Part shown: positions 1 through 8,858 of the stretch, piece by piece | Numbering within the stretch: the stretch's first letter is position 1 | How the letters are laid out: each line of letters starts with the position of its first letter | Notes under the pieces: model-generated | The model's input: the letters and a program-made list of their open reading frames with translations, nothing else | Databases searched by the model: none | What the model was told of the DNA's origin: nothing | Made by a program: the position numbers and the translations under genes | Origin: Nocardioides salarius | GTDB lineage: Bacteria; Actinomycetota; Actinomycetes; Propionibacteriales; Nocardioidaceae | Direction of reading: 5' to 3' | Assembly: GCF_016907435.1 (NCBI RefSeq) | Contig: NZ_JAFBBZ010000001.1 | Location: 2,294,001 to 2,358,000 of the forward strand | Length of the DNA: 64,000 bases

Positions 1-1498
1 GGTCAACCCGTCGGAGAACAGCCTCGACGCCGACTTCCACTCGGTCCCCACGATCCACCTCGACGAGGTCGACGGCGCGACGGTCTACGAGTACCTCGAC
101 GAGGCCGGCACCGACGCCACCGCCGCGTTCCGCCTGGGCAACAAGACCGACAAGGTCACCCCGCTGCCGCAGGTCTCGGGCTTCTCCTCGCGCGGCCCGG
201 CCGTCGCCAACGAGTCCGACATCCTCAAGCCCGACATCGCCGCACCGGGCTCGAGCGTGCTGGCCGCCGTCTCGCCCCCGACCAACGCCGGGCGCGACTA
301 CGACCTGTACTCCGGCACCTCCATGGCCGCCCCGCACGTCGCGGGCCTGGGCGCCTTCCTGATGGGCACCTACCCGACCTGGTCGCCCCAGGACGTGCAG
401 TCGGCGATGATGACCACCGCCAACCGCACCCGTACCGCCGACGGCAAGGGCTCGGGCGAGGCCCTCGCCCAGGGCGCCGGCATCGTGAACCCGAAGAAGT
501 TCTTCAACCCGGGTTGGCACATCGGCTCCGGCGCGCGCGAGTGGCGCGGCTTCCTGACCGGCCAGGGCCTGCCCACCGGCGTCCCGGCGGTCCCGGCGAC
601 CGAGGTCAACCTGCCCTCCATGGCTCAGGGCCAGGTGGCCGGCACGACCTCCTTCACCCGTACCATGGTCTCGACCATGGCCGGCACCTGGAAGGTCAAG
701 GTCAACGTCCCCGGCTTCGAGGCGAGCGTCCCCGCGACCGTCACCGCCAAGCGCAAGGGCGACATCGAGGACCTCACCATCGAGTTCACCCGCACCGACG
801 CGCCGCTGGGCGAGTTCTCGCAGGGTGTCGTGACGCTGGTCGGCCCGACCAAGATGCGTCTGCCGGTCGCGCTGCGCCCGGTCTCGGTCAAGGCCCCGCT
901 CTCGGTCGAGGGCACCGCCACCGACGGCTCGACCACGGTCGAGATCACCCCGTCGACCACCGGTGAGCTGGCCATCGGCACCGCCGGCCTGGCGCAGGGC
1001 ATCTCGGCCGACGGTTCCGTCGACGAGGGAGACAGCGTGCTGTCGGAGTGCATCGAGATCCCCGAGGGCGTCGACTTCGCCCGCTTCGACCTCGACGCGA
1101 TCGACGACAGCAGCGACCTCGACCTGTACGTGTACGCCGCCGACTCGTGCGACCCGGCGACCATCTACGCCTACGCCGGCCAGTCCGCGACCGGCTCGGC
1201 CGACGAGCGGGTCGACATCACCGCTCCCGTGGCCGGGGCGTACTTCTTCGAGGTCGACGGCTACGCCGCCGGCTCCGAGGGCAGCCCGGTCGAGTACGAC
1301 TTCGACACCTTCCTCGTCGGAGCCGGTGCGGACCTCGGTGACCTCACCGTCGACCCCAACCCGGTGCCGACCCAGGCCCAGCAGCCCACGTCCTTCGACG
1401 TGAGCTGGACCGGCCTGGACGAGGGGGCGGAGTACCTCGGCCTGCTGACCTACGAGGGTGCGCTCGCGCCGACCGTCCTGTCGGTCTCCACCGAGTGA
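1..1498 (+). CDS. Subtilisin-like S8 serine protease, C-terminal part (5' end outside window)
   Basis: The reading frame is open from the window edge (first full codon at base 2) to a TGA at 1496-1498, so this is the C-terminal part of a secreted protease. The segment GTSMAAPHVAG near base 320 holds the catalytic serine of the S8 (subtilase) family; before it come a PA-like stretch and the SSRGP and KPDIAAPG motifs typical of long actinobacterial subtilases. After the catalytic domain come a fibronectin-like domain (about 500-900) and a pre-peptidase C-terminal domain (about 1030-1320) with a repeated Asp/Tyr pattern, which in this family is usually removed on maturation. The protein is expected outside the cell, degrading proteins. 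The Asp and His of the triad lie upstream and cannot be checked. Confidence 0.93.
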   Translation, partial: VNPSENSLDADFHSVPTIHLDEVDGATVYEYLDEAGTDATAAFRLGNKTDKVTPLPQVSGFSSRGPAVANESDILKPDIAAPGSSVLAAVSPPTNAGRDYDLYSGTSMAAPHVAGLGAFLMGTYPTWSPQDVQSAMMTTANRTRTADGKGSGEALAQGAGIVNPKKFFNPGWHIGSGAREWRGFLTGQGLPTGVPAVPATEVNLPSMAQGQVAGTTSFTRTMVSTMAGTWKVKVNVPGFEASVPATVTAKRKGDIEDLTIEFTRTDAPLGEFSQGVVTLVGPTKMRLPVALRPVSVKAPLSVEGTATDGSTTVEITPSTTGELAIGTAGLAQGISADGSVDEGDSVLSECIEIPEGVDFARFDLDAIDDSSDLDLYVYAADSCDPATIYAYAGQSATGSADERVDITAPVAGAYFFEVDGYAAGSEGSPVEYDFDTFLVGAGADLGDLTVDPNPVPTQAQQPTSFDVSWTGLDEGAEYLGLLTYEGALAPTVLSVSTE

Positions 1499-1529
1499 CC
1501 AGCTAGCAACCAGCACCACCCAGCACGCA

Positions 1530-1564
1530 GAGGCGGCCGTCCCGGGGACCGGGGCGGCCGCCTC
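1530..1564 (+). terminator. Hairpin terminator after the protease gene
   Basis: GAGGCGGCCG (1530-1539) and CGGCCGCCTC (1555-1564) are perfect 10-base inverted repeats with a 15-base loop, starting 31 bases after the protease stop. There is no T-run, as is usual for terminators in high-GC actinobacteria. Confidence 0.75.
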
Positions 1565-1586
1565 GTGCGTGCCGGCGGAAAACCGT

Positions 1587-1629
1587 TGCCTACCGGGTAT
1601 GCATACGTGGTATACATACCCGGTAGGCA
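1587..1629. promoter_or_regulatory. 43-bp palindrome, probable PadR operator
   Basis: Perfect 15-base arms (TGCCTACCGGGTATG at 1587-1601 and its complement at 1615-1629) flank a 13-base AT-richer centre. A shorter perfect palindrome GTATGCATAC sits at 1597-1606 and GTATAC at 1610-1615. The site ends 40 bases before the padR start, where an autoregulatory operator is expected. PadR proteins commonly bind such ATAC/GTAT-containing dyads. The core promoter probably lies inside or just downstream, but no clear -35/-10 pair can be picked. Confidence 0.75.
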
Positions 1630-1669
1630 TGTCCCCAGGACGCGGGTCCTCGACGGGTGGAGGCACGAG

Positions 1670-2257
1670 ATGTCGGTCAAGCAGGCGCTGCTGGCGCTGC
1701 TGGAGCAGGAGCCGATGTACGGCTACCAGCTGCGCACGGAGTTCGAGGCCCGCACCGGGTCGGCGTGGCCACTCAACGTCGGGCAGGTCTACACGACCTT
1801 GACCCGGCTCGAGCGCGACGGGCTCGTCGAGCCCGCGGGTGCCGACGACGAGGGCCACGAGATCTGGCGGTTGACCGCCGCCGGCCACGACGAGGTCGCC
1901 ACCTGGTTCACCACCCCGGTCGCGCGCACCCAGCCGCCGCGCGACGAGCTGGCGATCAAGCTGGCCCTCGCGGTCACCGTGCCCGGCGTCGACGTCGGCA
2001 CCCTGATCCAGCGCCAGCGCAGCGCCACGATGGGGGCGCTGCAGGACTACACCCGCCTCAAGCGGCAGGCCGACGCGTCGACGGGTCGCACCGACCTCGC
2101 CTGGAGCCTGGTGCTCGACTCGCTGGTCTTCGCCGCCGAGGCCGAGATCCGCTGGCTCGACCACTGCGAGGCCCGCGTACGCCGCGCGGCCACCCGGTCC
2201 AAGCCACTGATCACCCCCGCCCGCTTCGAGCGCGACGAACACGAGGCCGGCCGATGA
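1670..2257 (+). CDS. PadR family transcriptional regulator
   Basis: 195 residues. The N-terminal winged helix (about 1-85) shows the PadR hallmarks LALLEQEPMYGYQL, the GQVYTTLTRLERDGLV recognition region and the wing; the C-terminal helical half (about 100-185) is the dimerisation region. The ATG at 1670 is preceded by GGTGGAGG at 1657-1664 and begins exactly at the family N-terminus, so longer in-frame starts that would run through the palindrome were rejected. It leads a four-gene operon with 4-base ATGA/GTGA overlaps ending in an ABC exporter. By analogy to PadR-ABC pairs it probably represses the operon through the palindrome upstream and responds to a drug, peptide or lipid-active ligand; the ligand cannot be read from sequence. 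Confidence 0.92.
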   Translation: MSVKQALLALLEQEPMYGYQLRTEFEARTGSAWPLNVGQVYTTLTRLERDGLVEPAGADDEGHEIWRLTAAGHDEVATWFTTPVARTQPPRDELAIKLALAVTVPGVDVGTLIQRQRSATMGALQDYTRLKRQADASTGRTDLAWSLVLDSLVFAAEAEIRWLDHCEARVRRAATRSKPLITPARFERDEHEAGR

Positions 2258-2393
2258 GCGGGGAGCTGCAGGCCGCCCAGGCAGCGCGCCTGCGCGCGGA
2301 GGAGCAGCGCTGGCTGGCCCAGTCGGCCGACCGGCTGCGCGAGGCCGTGGCCCGGGCGCGGGCTCGCCGCGAGGGCACCCAGGAGAGCGCCCG

Positions 2394-2397
<4 letters not shown>
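2254..2397 (+). CDS. 47-residue helical protein between padR and the ABC genes
   Basis: A 47-codon frame starts at ATG 2254 (overlapping the padR stop by 4 bases) and ends at TGA 2397, which itself overlaps the ABC ATPase start by 4 bases. Such double coupling argues for real translation. The product is Ala/Arg/Glu-rich and should form one amphipathic helix; it has no signal peptide or membrane segment. I do not recognise a family. It might be a small partner of the exporter or only a translational-coupling device. The overlaps are observed; the role is inferred. Confidence 0.65.
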
Positions 2398-3112
<715 letters not shown>

Positions 3113-3116
<4 letters not shown>

Positions 3117-5707
3117 GGAGCTGGCGGCTGGCGCTGCGGGTGGCTCGACGTGACGCCCTGCGCGCCCGGGGGCGCAGCCTGCTGGTGCTGGTGATGATCG
3201 CGCTGCCGGTGGCGGCCGTGGCGATCGCCGACACCGTCTACAGCACCTCGCAGGTCTCGGGCGGCGAGGTGCTCGAACGCCGCCTGGGCGGGGCCGCGGC
3301 GCTCGTGGAGGTCCAGCGCGGTGCCGGGCAGGTCTACCAGAAGCCCGACCCGGGCGAGGGGCAGGCGTTCGAGGGCGGGGGCAGGGCCGACCCGCTGACG
3401 GCGGCGGGCATAGAGGAGGTCCTCGGCCAACGACCCACCGCCGTCCTCCACGAGGGCTGGGTGCGCTTCGAGACCGAGCTCGGCCTCGGCGACGCCGACG
3501 TCCTCGAGACCCGGCTCGACGACCCGCTGGCCGCGGGCCTGGTCGAGCTGGTCGAGGGTCGCTGGCCGGCGGACTCCTCGGAGGTCGTGGTCAGTCCCGA
3601 GCTGCTCGAGCGTGGCCCGGGCCAGGTGCTGACCCTGGCCGACGGCACCAGCCTGGCGATCGTGGGCACCGCGCGCAGCGCCCGCTACACCAGGCAGCCC
3701 CGGGCGTTCGGTCTGCCCGGTGCGTTTGGGCTCGAGGACAACGGCACGGCCGGCTACCTGGTCGGTGGTGGGCCGGTGACCTGGGACCAGGTGCTCGAGC
3801 TCAACGCCGCGGGGGCCACGGTGCTCTCCCGCGCGGTGATGCTCGACCCGCCCGCCGACGACGAGCTGCCGATGGAGGTGCAGTGGGGCTCCCAGCTGCT
3901 CGAGGCCTCGGTGATCACCGTGCTGGTGCTGGTCGTGGTGATGGTGCTGCTGGAGGTCGTGCTGCTCGCCGGACCGGCGTTCGCCGTCGGGGCGCGCCGT
4001 CAGGCCCGCACCCTGGCGCTGATGGCTGCCGCGGGCGGCACCCCGGCGCAGGCGCGCAGGGTGGTGCTGGCCTCGGGGGTCGTGCTCGGCGCGGTGGCCG
4101 CCGTGCTCGGTGTGCTGCTCGGGCTGCTCGGCGCGCTAACACTGATGCCGCTGGTCCAGCGCTTCTCGAGCACCCGGTTCGGGCCGTTCGACGTCACGTG
4201 GAGCCACCTGCTCGCGGTCGCCGGGTTCGGCCTGGTCAGCGCCCTGCTGGCCGCGATGGTGCCGGCGTGGCTGGCCTCACGGCAGGACGTCGTGGCGGTG
4301 CTGGCCGGCCGGCGCGGCGACGCGCGCGCCTCGCGCCGGTCCCCGCTGGTCGGCCTGGTGCTGCTGGGTGCCGGCCTCGCCGCGGCGGTGTGGGGTGCTC
4401 GGACGGGCGCGGGTGACGGCGGCGAGATCGCGATCGCCGCCTCCGCGCTGCTCAGCGTGCTCGGCATGGTCCTGCTGGTGCCCGTCGTGGTCGTCGCGGT
4501 GGCGCGACTGGCCAGGGGGCTGCCGCTGCCGCTGCGCTTCGCGGCCCGCGACGCCGCCCGGCACCGCAGTCGCACGGTCCCGGCCGTGGCGGCGGTCGCG
4601 GCGACCGTGGCCGGAGTCGTCGCGCTGGGGATCGCGATCACCAGCGACGAGGCGCAGAACCGCGAGACCTACACCGCGACGCTGCCGATGGACGCCGTCA
4701 GCGTCGTCGACTACCGGCGCCGCGCCGACTACGACCTGCTCGAGGCCACGGTCGCGGGCGTGGCGCCCGACCTCGAGGTGCGCCGCCTCGACGGCGTCGA
4801 TCCCGACGAGGGGCGCTGGACCGACGTGCAGTTCCGGCGCACCGGCGGGGAGTCGGTGCTGTCGTCGTACGGCGGCTCGTTCTCCTCCAGCGTGCTGGTG
4901 GCCGACGAGGTGCCGGGGCCCGCGACCGGGCTCTCGGACTCGGAGCGGGAGGCCGCCGACCGCACGCTCGCGGCGGGCGGCGTGCTCGCCTACGTCGACG
5001 CGCCGGTGGCCGACGACGAGGCCGTGGTGGTGCTGCGGGTGCGCGGCCCCGATGCTCGCCGCGAGCGGGCCGTCCTGCCGGCCACGTTCGTCGTCGTCGA
5101 GCAGGGCTACGCACCGCTGCAGGGCGTGCTCTCCGAGGCGGCCGCCGAGCGGCTCGCCGCGCCGGTGCGCGAGGTGGGGCTCTACCTGCCCGGCCCGGTG
5201 CCGGCCGGGCAGGAGCGCGACGTGGCCGAGGCCGTCGGGGGCGTGGCCGCCGACGCGTCGGTGTACGCCGAGCGCGGCTACCAGGCCGACGACGAGACCG
5301 TCATCGTGCAGCTGGTGCTGGCCGGCCTCGGCGCGGTGCTGATGCTGGGCGGCACCCTGACCGCCACCTTCCTGGCGCTCTCCGACGCCCGGCCCGACCT
5401 GGCCACCCTCTCCGCGGTCGGTGCGACGCCCCGCACCCGCCGCGGGGTGGCGGCGGCGTACGCGCTGGTGGTGGGTCTGGTGGGTGCGGTGCTGGGCGCC
5501 CTGGTCGGCGCCGTGCCGGGGGTGGCGATCACCTACCCGCTGACGGCGCCGTACGGGTTCGGCGAGGGTGCGGGCGGGCCCAGCCACTACCTCGACGTGC
5601 CGTGGCTGCTGGTCCTCGGGGTGGTGGTGGGTCTGCCGCTGCTCACCTCGGCCGTCGTCGGCCTCACCGGCCGGTCGCGCCTGCCGCTGGTGGCCCGGCT
5701 CGAGTAG
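3113..5707 (+). CDS. FtsX-like ABC transporter permease, two-domain
   Basis: 864 residues starting at a GTG that overlaps the ATPase stop by 4 bases. One membrane segment near residues 20-42 is followed by a large extracytoplasmic domain, a first FtsX block of several membrane segments (about 265-390), a middle pair (about 405-465), a second N-terminal-like segment (about 483-505) with another extracytoplasmic domain, and a final FtsX block (about 730-855). This duplicated layout is common in actinobacteria, where one polypeptide supplies both halves of the permease. With the preceding ATPase it should act as an exporter or lipid/peptide extruder. Its substrate is not evident. Confidence 0.9.
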
Positions 5708-5716
5708 ACGGGGGCC

Positions 5717-5753
5717 TTGACAATCTACAACCAATTGGTTGTATGTTGGTTCC
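5717..5753 (+). promoter_or_regulatory. arsR-type promoter with overlapping 18-bp operator
   Basis: TTGACA at 5717-5722 and TATGTT at 5742-5747 (19-base spacing; TGTATG at 17 is the alternative) flank the perfect palindrome TACAACCAATTGGTTGTA at 5726-5743. TATGTT ends 6 bases before the ATG at 5754, so the transcript is probably leaderless. A repressor bound to the palindrome would cover the spacer and -10. Confidence 0.8.
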
Positions 5754-6119
5754 ATGGACGGAGAGGACGCGGCGGACGCCTGGTTCCACGCACTGTCCGA
5801 CCGCACCCGGCGCGACATCCTGCGCCGGGTGCTGGCCGGGGAGCACTCCGTCTCGGCGCTCGCGGCGTCGTACGACATGAGCTTCGCCGCGGTGCAGAAG
5901 CACGTGGCCGTGCTGGAGAGGGCGGGCCTGCTGACCAAGCGTCGGCAGGGCCGCGAGGCTCTCGCCAGCGGCGACGTCGCAGCGGTGCGGTCGGTGGGCG
6001 CGATGCTCACCGAGCTGGAGTCCCTCTGGCGGGGCCGCATCTCCCGGATCGACGAGCTGATCGCCGAGCCCGATCCCCGTGCCGAGCCGGCACCCCCACC
6101 TCACATCCCGAAGGACTGA
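5754..6119 (+). CDS. ArsR family winged-helix regulator
   Basis: 121 residues. The winged-helix shows WFHALSDRTRRDILRRVL, then SVSALAASYDMSFAAVQKHVAVLERAGLL, the pattern of the ArsR subgroup that is paired with AHSA1/SRPBCC proteins; no metal-binding ELCVCDL motif is present, so metal sensing is unlikely. An earlier in-frame ATG at 5739 lies inside the operator and would put the start before the expected transcript end, so 5754 is preferred. The next gene, 5 bases downstream, encodes an AHSA1-type protein, giving a self-repressed two-gene operon controlled by the 18-bp palindrome. The signal is unknown. Confidence 0.9.
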   Translation: MDGEDAADAWFHALSDRTRRDILRRVLAGEHSVSALAASYDMSFAAVQKHVAVLERAGLLTKRRQGREALASGDVAAVRSVGAMLTELESLWRGRISRIDELIAEPDPRAEPAPPPHIPKD

Positions 6120-6124
6120 GCACC

Positions 6125-6613
6125 ATGCCCGTCACCGACGTATCGCACGACCTCGCCGCCCGCACCCTGACCATCGTCGCCGACTTCGCGGCGCCCCCGA
6201 AGCGGATCTGGGAGGTGTACGCCGACCCGCGCCAGCTCGAGCGGGTCTGGGGGCCGCCGACCTACCCGGCCACCTTCGTCGACCACGACCTCGCCCCCGG
6301 TGGGCGGACGAACTACTACATGACCAGCCCCGAGGGGGAGCGCTACTACGGCTACTGGGAGGTCGTCAGCGTCGACGAGCCCTTCGGCTTCACCTTCGAC
6401 GACGGTTTCGCGCTCGACGAGCAGTTCACCAAGAACACCGACCTGCCGGTGAGCTCCAACGTCGTCACCTTCGTCGAGCACGACGGCGGCACCCGAGCGA
6501 CGTACGTCGGCACCTACGCCAGCGCCGAGGCGCTGCAGGCCGTGCTCGACATGGGCATCGTCGAGGGCTCGTCGGCGGCGATCAACCAGATCGACGAGCT
6601 CGTCGCCGGATGA
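6125..6613 (+). CDS. SRPBCC (AHSA1-like) domain protein
   Basis: 162 residues. The protein follows the START/Bet v 1-like fold of the activator-of-Hsp90-homologue family: a first strand, FAAPPKRIWEVYADPRQLERVWGPP, central strands with FGFTFDDGF, and a C-terminal helix ending AAINQIDELV. Such proteins hold hydrophobic ligands in a cavity; most have no known reaction. A GAAGGA ribosome site lies 9 bases before the ATG. It is the second gene of the arsR operon, an arrangement seen in many actinobacteria. The ligand and pathway cannot be read from sequence. Confidence 0.88.
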   Translation: MPVTDVSHDLAARTLTIVADFAAPPKRIWEVYADPRQLERVWGPPTYPATFVDHDLAPGGRTNYYMTSPEGERYYGYWEVVSVDEPFGFTFDDGFALDEQFTKNTDLPVSSNVVTFVEHDGGTRATYVGTYASAEALQAVLDMGIVEGSSAAINQIDELVAG

Positions 6614-6656
6614 GACGAGGAGGCCGGGAGTCCGCGCCCCGGGAGGTCGCGGCGGG

Positions 6657-6959
6657 TCACCCGGCCCGCGCGACGTCCGTCCTGCCCGTCCCGTTCGGGC
6701 AGTTCACGTCCTCGATCCACAGGATCTCGGCCAGGTCCTCGGGCTCCCAGGGCGAGAAGGCGGCCCGCAGCTCGGTCACGTTCCACGAACGCCCGAAGAG
6801 GAAGCGACCTCCCCCGGCGGAGTAGACGACCGTCACGTCTCCGTCCGGGGTCGCCGCGCCCGTCACGTAGTGCTCGGCGAAGTAGGTCGAGCGCTTCTCG
6901 AACTCGCGGCGAAGAAACTGCAGCAACTCTTCTGCCAGGACCTTCTCGCGGCTGCTCAT
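6657..6959 (-). CDS. Small protein of unknown function
   Basis: 100 residues, starting at the ATG (6959-6957) that overlaps the stop of the upstream minus-strand gene by 4 bases. A longer frame exists but would cross that gene. The protein is predicted soluble, with a charged N-terminal helix, a beta-rich middle (DGDVTVVYSAGGGRFLFG) and a C-terminal acidic segment. I do not recognise the family. It is co-transcribed with the membrane-anchored protein encoded just upstream, so the two may act together at the membrane. It converges on the SRPBCC gene with 43 bases between. Confidence 0.7.
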   Translation of the reverse strand: MSSREKVLAEELLQFLRREFEKRSTYFAEHYVTGAATPDGDVTVVYSAGGGRFLFGRSWNVTELRAAFSPWEPEDLAEILWIEDVNCPNGTGRTDVARAG

Positions 6960-7390
6960 GGGGTGTAGCGGATGCCCTGGTCGTCCCGGCACTCCGATGT
7001 CCGGGCGCCGGCCCCTTGGTCGAGACACTCGCCGTCCACGAGCCGACGATCGCCGAGGGGGCCCTCCAGTGCGACGGAGTAGGGAACCCACTCGTTGCCC
7101 GGGCAGGTGGCTTCACGAGGGGTGCCCGGGCTGACGCGGAAGCGGACGACCACCTCGTCCGGACGCATCTCGATGTCGGGATCGACGACGTCCCCGGTCC
7201 GGCCCGAGCTGCACTCCACGCGCGAGACCACCACGTCGATGGTGGTGGTCTGCTCGTCGATGACGACACCAGGCGCCGGGCGCCACACGGCGGGGGAAGT
7301 GTCCGGGCGCAGGAGCCACCACGCGACGAGGGCGAGGGAGACCACTACCGCGAGTGCCCCCGCCAACCCCAGCGTCCGAGCCGTGCCCAT
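6956..7390 (-). CDS. Membrane-anchored or secreted protein of unknown function
   Basis: 144 residues. A hydrophobic segment at about 8-28 is followed by an exported domain with four cysteines spread through the sequence (in VECSSG, ATCPGN, GECLDQ, SECRDD), which could form two disulfides outside the cytoplasm. There is no lipobox cysteine right after the hydrophobic segment, so it is likely a signal anchor or signal peptide. The start is supported by a TAGCCT box 6 bases upstream. It heads a two-gene operon. No known family was recognised. Confidence 0.75.
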   Translation of the reverse strand: MGTARTLGLAGALAVVVSLALVAWWLLRPDTSPAVWRPAPGVVIDEQTTTIDVVVSRVECSSGRTGDVVDPDIEMRPDEVVVRFRVSPGTPREATCPGNEWVPYSVALEGPLGDRRLVDGECLDQGAGARTSECRDDQGIRYTP

Positions 7391-7396
7391 GGGTCG

Positions 7397-7402
7397 AGGC
7401 TA
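7397..7402 (-). promoter_or_regulatory. -10 box TAGCCT of a leaderless promoter
   Basis: On the minus strand TAGCCT is followed by 6 bases and the ATG at 7390, placing the transcript start at or next to the start codon. Confidence 0.6.
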
Positions 7403-7508
7403 CGCGAGCTCGGTCCGGGTGTGCGGGGACCTGTCCCGCGGTCGTGCCCACTGTCAGCAGGGACGCCCAGGAGGCTCCCAGGGCCTGTCCCCAGTGGCCG
7501 ATCGACCC

Positions 7509-7537
7509 TTGTGCTCGAACGTGTGTTCGAGTAGAAT
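7509..7537 (+). promoter_or_regulatory. SOS-regulated promoter with LexA box
   Basis: TTGTGC (7509-7514) and TAGAAT (7532-7537) are 17 bases apart. The spacer holds CTCGAAC-GTGT-GTTCGAG (7514-7531), a perfect match to the actinobacterial LexA box TCGAAC-N4-GTTCGA, so bound LexA would cover the promoter. TAGAAT ends 6 bases before the ATG at 7544. Confidence 0.88.
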
Positions 7538-7543
7538 CGGGTC

Positions 7544-8851
7544 ATGATCGAGACCGACAGCCACGGCCAGCCCCTCGAGGTCGACGACCTCGACGCTGAG
7601 TGGCTGCTCGACTTCGCCCACGAGGCCGAGGCGGAGGTCCGCAGGGCCGAGCGGCGTCGGTTGCGGGTGGTGCTGCGCTGGTGCGACCTGAACCCCGCCA
7701 TCGACGACGAGAGCCGGCTCTCGTGGGGCGAGCAGGAGCGGGTCTGGGACTGCGACGCCTGGATCGGCGGCGAGGGGGTGCCTGCGGTCGCGGAGTTCTC
7801 GGCCGAGAAGCTGGCCGCGGTGATGCGGATGTCGCCGGCGGCGACCACCAGCCTGATGGCCGAGGCGCTCGAGCTGCGGCACCGGTTGCCGAAGATCCAC
7901 GCCCGGGTGGAGTCCCTCGACGTCGCGCTGTGGCGCGCGCGTCGGGTCGCGAAAGCCACCCAAGGGCTCTCCCCGGAGGCGGCCGCGCACGTCGACACCG
8001 TGCTGGCGCCGGTGGTGGACTCCGTGGGTCCGACGCGCATCGACCGGGCGGTCGCCGACGCAGCCGCCCTGTTCGACCCCGAGAGCCTCGAGGTCGCCGA
8101 GGAACACGCCCAGACCCACGAGTGGGGCATCACCCTGCGCCACCGCCGCCCCGGGGAGGGCGGGCAGTGGGCCGGCACTTCCTGGCTCGGCATCACCGGC
8201 GACACCCCCACCCTGCAGCGCCTGCACGACCTGATCACCGACACCACCGCCCCGCCCGCCGATCCCGGGGTCGACCCCGAGTTCGACCCGGGGCTCGGGG
8301 TGCGGCAGGTCGAGGCACTCGGCGTCGTGCTCGACGGCCTCGGTGCACCCCGGCCTCGGGTGCGGCTGGCCATCGACATCACCACCGAGGACCTGGCGGC
8401 CGACACGACGCAGGTCGGTCAGGTGCTCGGCCTCGGCCCCGCGACGGTGGCGAAGATCCGCGACTGGCTCGCAGGCGCAGCCTCGGTCAGCGTGCTGCCG
8501 GTCCTCGACATGGCACGGGTCGACGCGATCGACGACCACGACCCGCCCCGCTGGATGCGCGACCTGGTCACCCGCCGCGACACCCACTGCGTCTTCCCGT
8601 TCTGCGACACCGGCTCCCCGCGCTGCGACCTCGACCACATCACCCCCTACATCCCGCTCCACCTCGGCGGCCCACCCGGCCAGACCCATCCAGGCAACCT
8701 CGCGCCACTGTGCCGACACCACCACCGCGCCAAGACCCACGACTACTGGACCTATGAGCGCACCGACCACGGCGACTACCTCTGGCGCGACCACCACGGG
8801 CACAGCTACGCCGTCACCACCCTCGGCACCCTCGAGCTGACCGGGCGCTGA
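7544..8851 (+). CDS. DUF222 / HNH endonuclease (13E12-repeat type)
   Basis: 435 residues. The N-terminal and middle part (about 10-340) is the DUF222 region found in the actinobacterial 13E12 repeat family. The C-terminal HNH nuclease domain spans about 345-400, with C361-x-L-D-H365 as the metal/catalytic core and a later CRHHH cluster; a zinc knuckle CVFPFC precedes it. These genes occur in many copies per actinobacterial genome and are thought to be mobile or repair-linked nucleases, but their role is not settled. The LexA box in its promoter indicates DNA-damage induction. Both ends look complete. Confidence 0.9.
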   Translation: MIETDSHGQPLEVDDLDAEWLLDFAHEAEAEVRRAERRRLRVVLRWCDLNPAIDDESRLSWGEQERVWDCDAWIGGEGVPAVAEFSAEKLAAVMRMSPAATTSLMAEALELRHRLPKIHARVESLDVALWRARRVAKATQGLSPEAAAHVDTVLAPVVDSVGPTRIDRAVADAAALFDPESLEVAEEHAQTHEWGITLRHRRPGEGGQWAGTSWLGITGDTPTLQRLHDLITDTTAPPADPGVDPEFDPGLGVRQVEALGVVLDGLGAPRPRVRLAIDITTEDLAADTTQVGQVLGLGPATVAKIRDWLAGAASVSVLPVLDMARVDAIDDHDPPRWMRDLVTRRDTHCVFPFCDTGSPRCDLDHITPYIPLHLGGPPGQTHPGNLAPLCRHHHRAKTHDYWTYERTDHGDYLWRDHHGHSYAVTTLGTLELTGR

Positions 8852-8858
8852 CCCCTGC

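Noticed and set aside
5739..5753. ATG 5739 as the ArsR start
   Set aside because: It is inside the 18-bp operator and before the expected transcript start.
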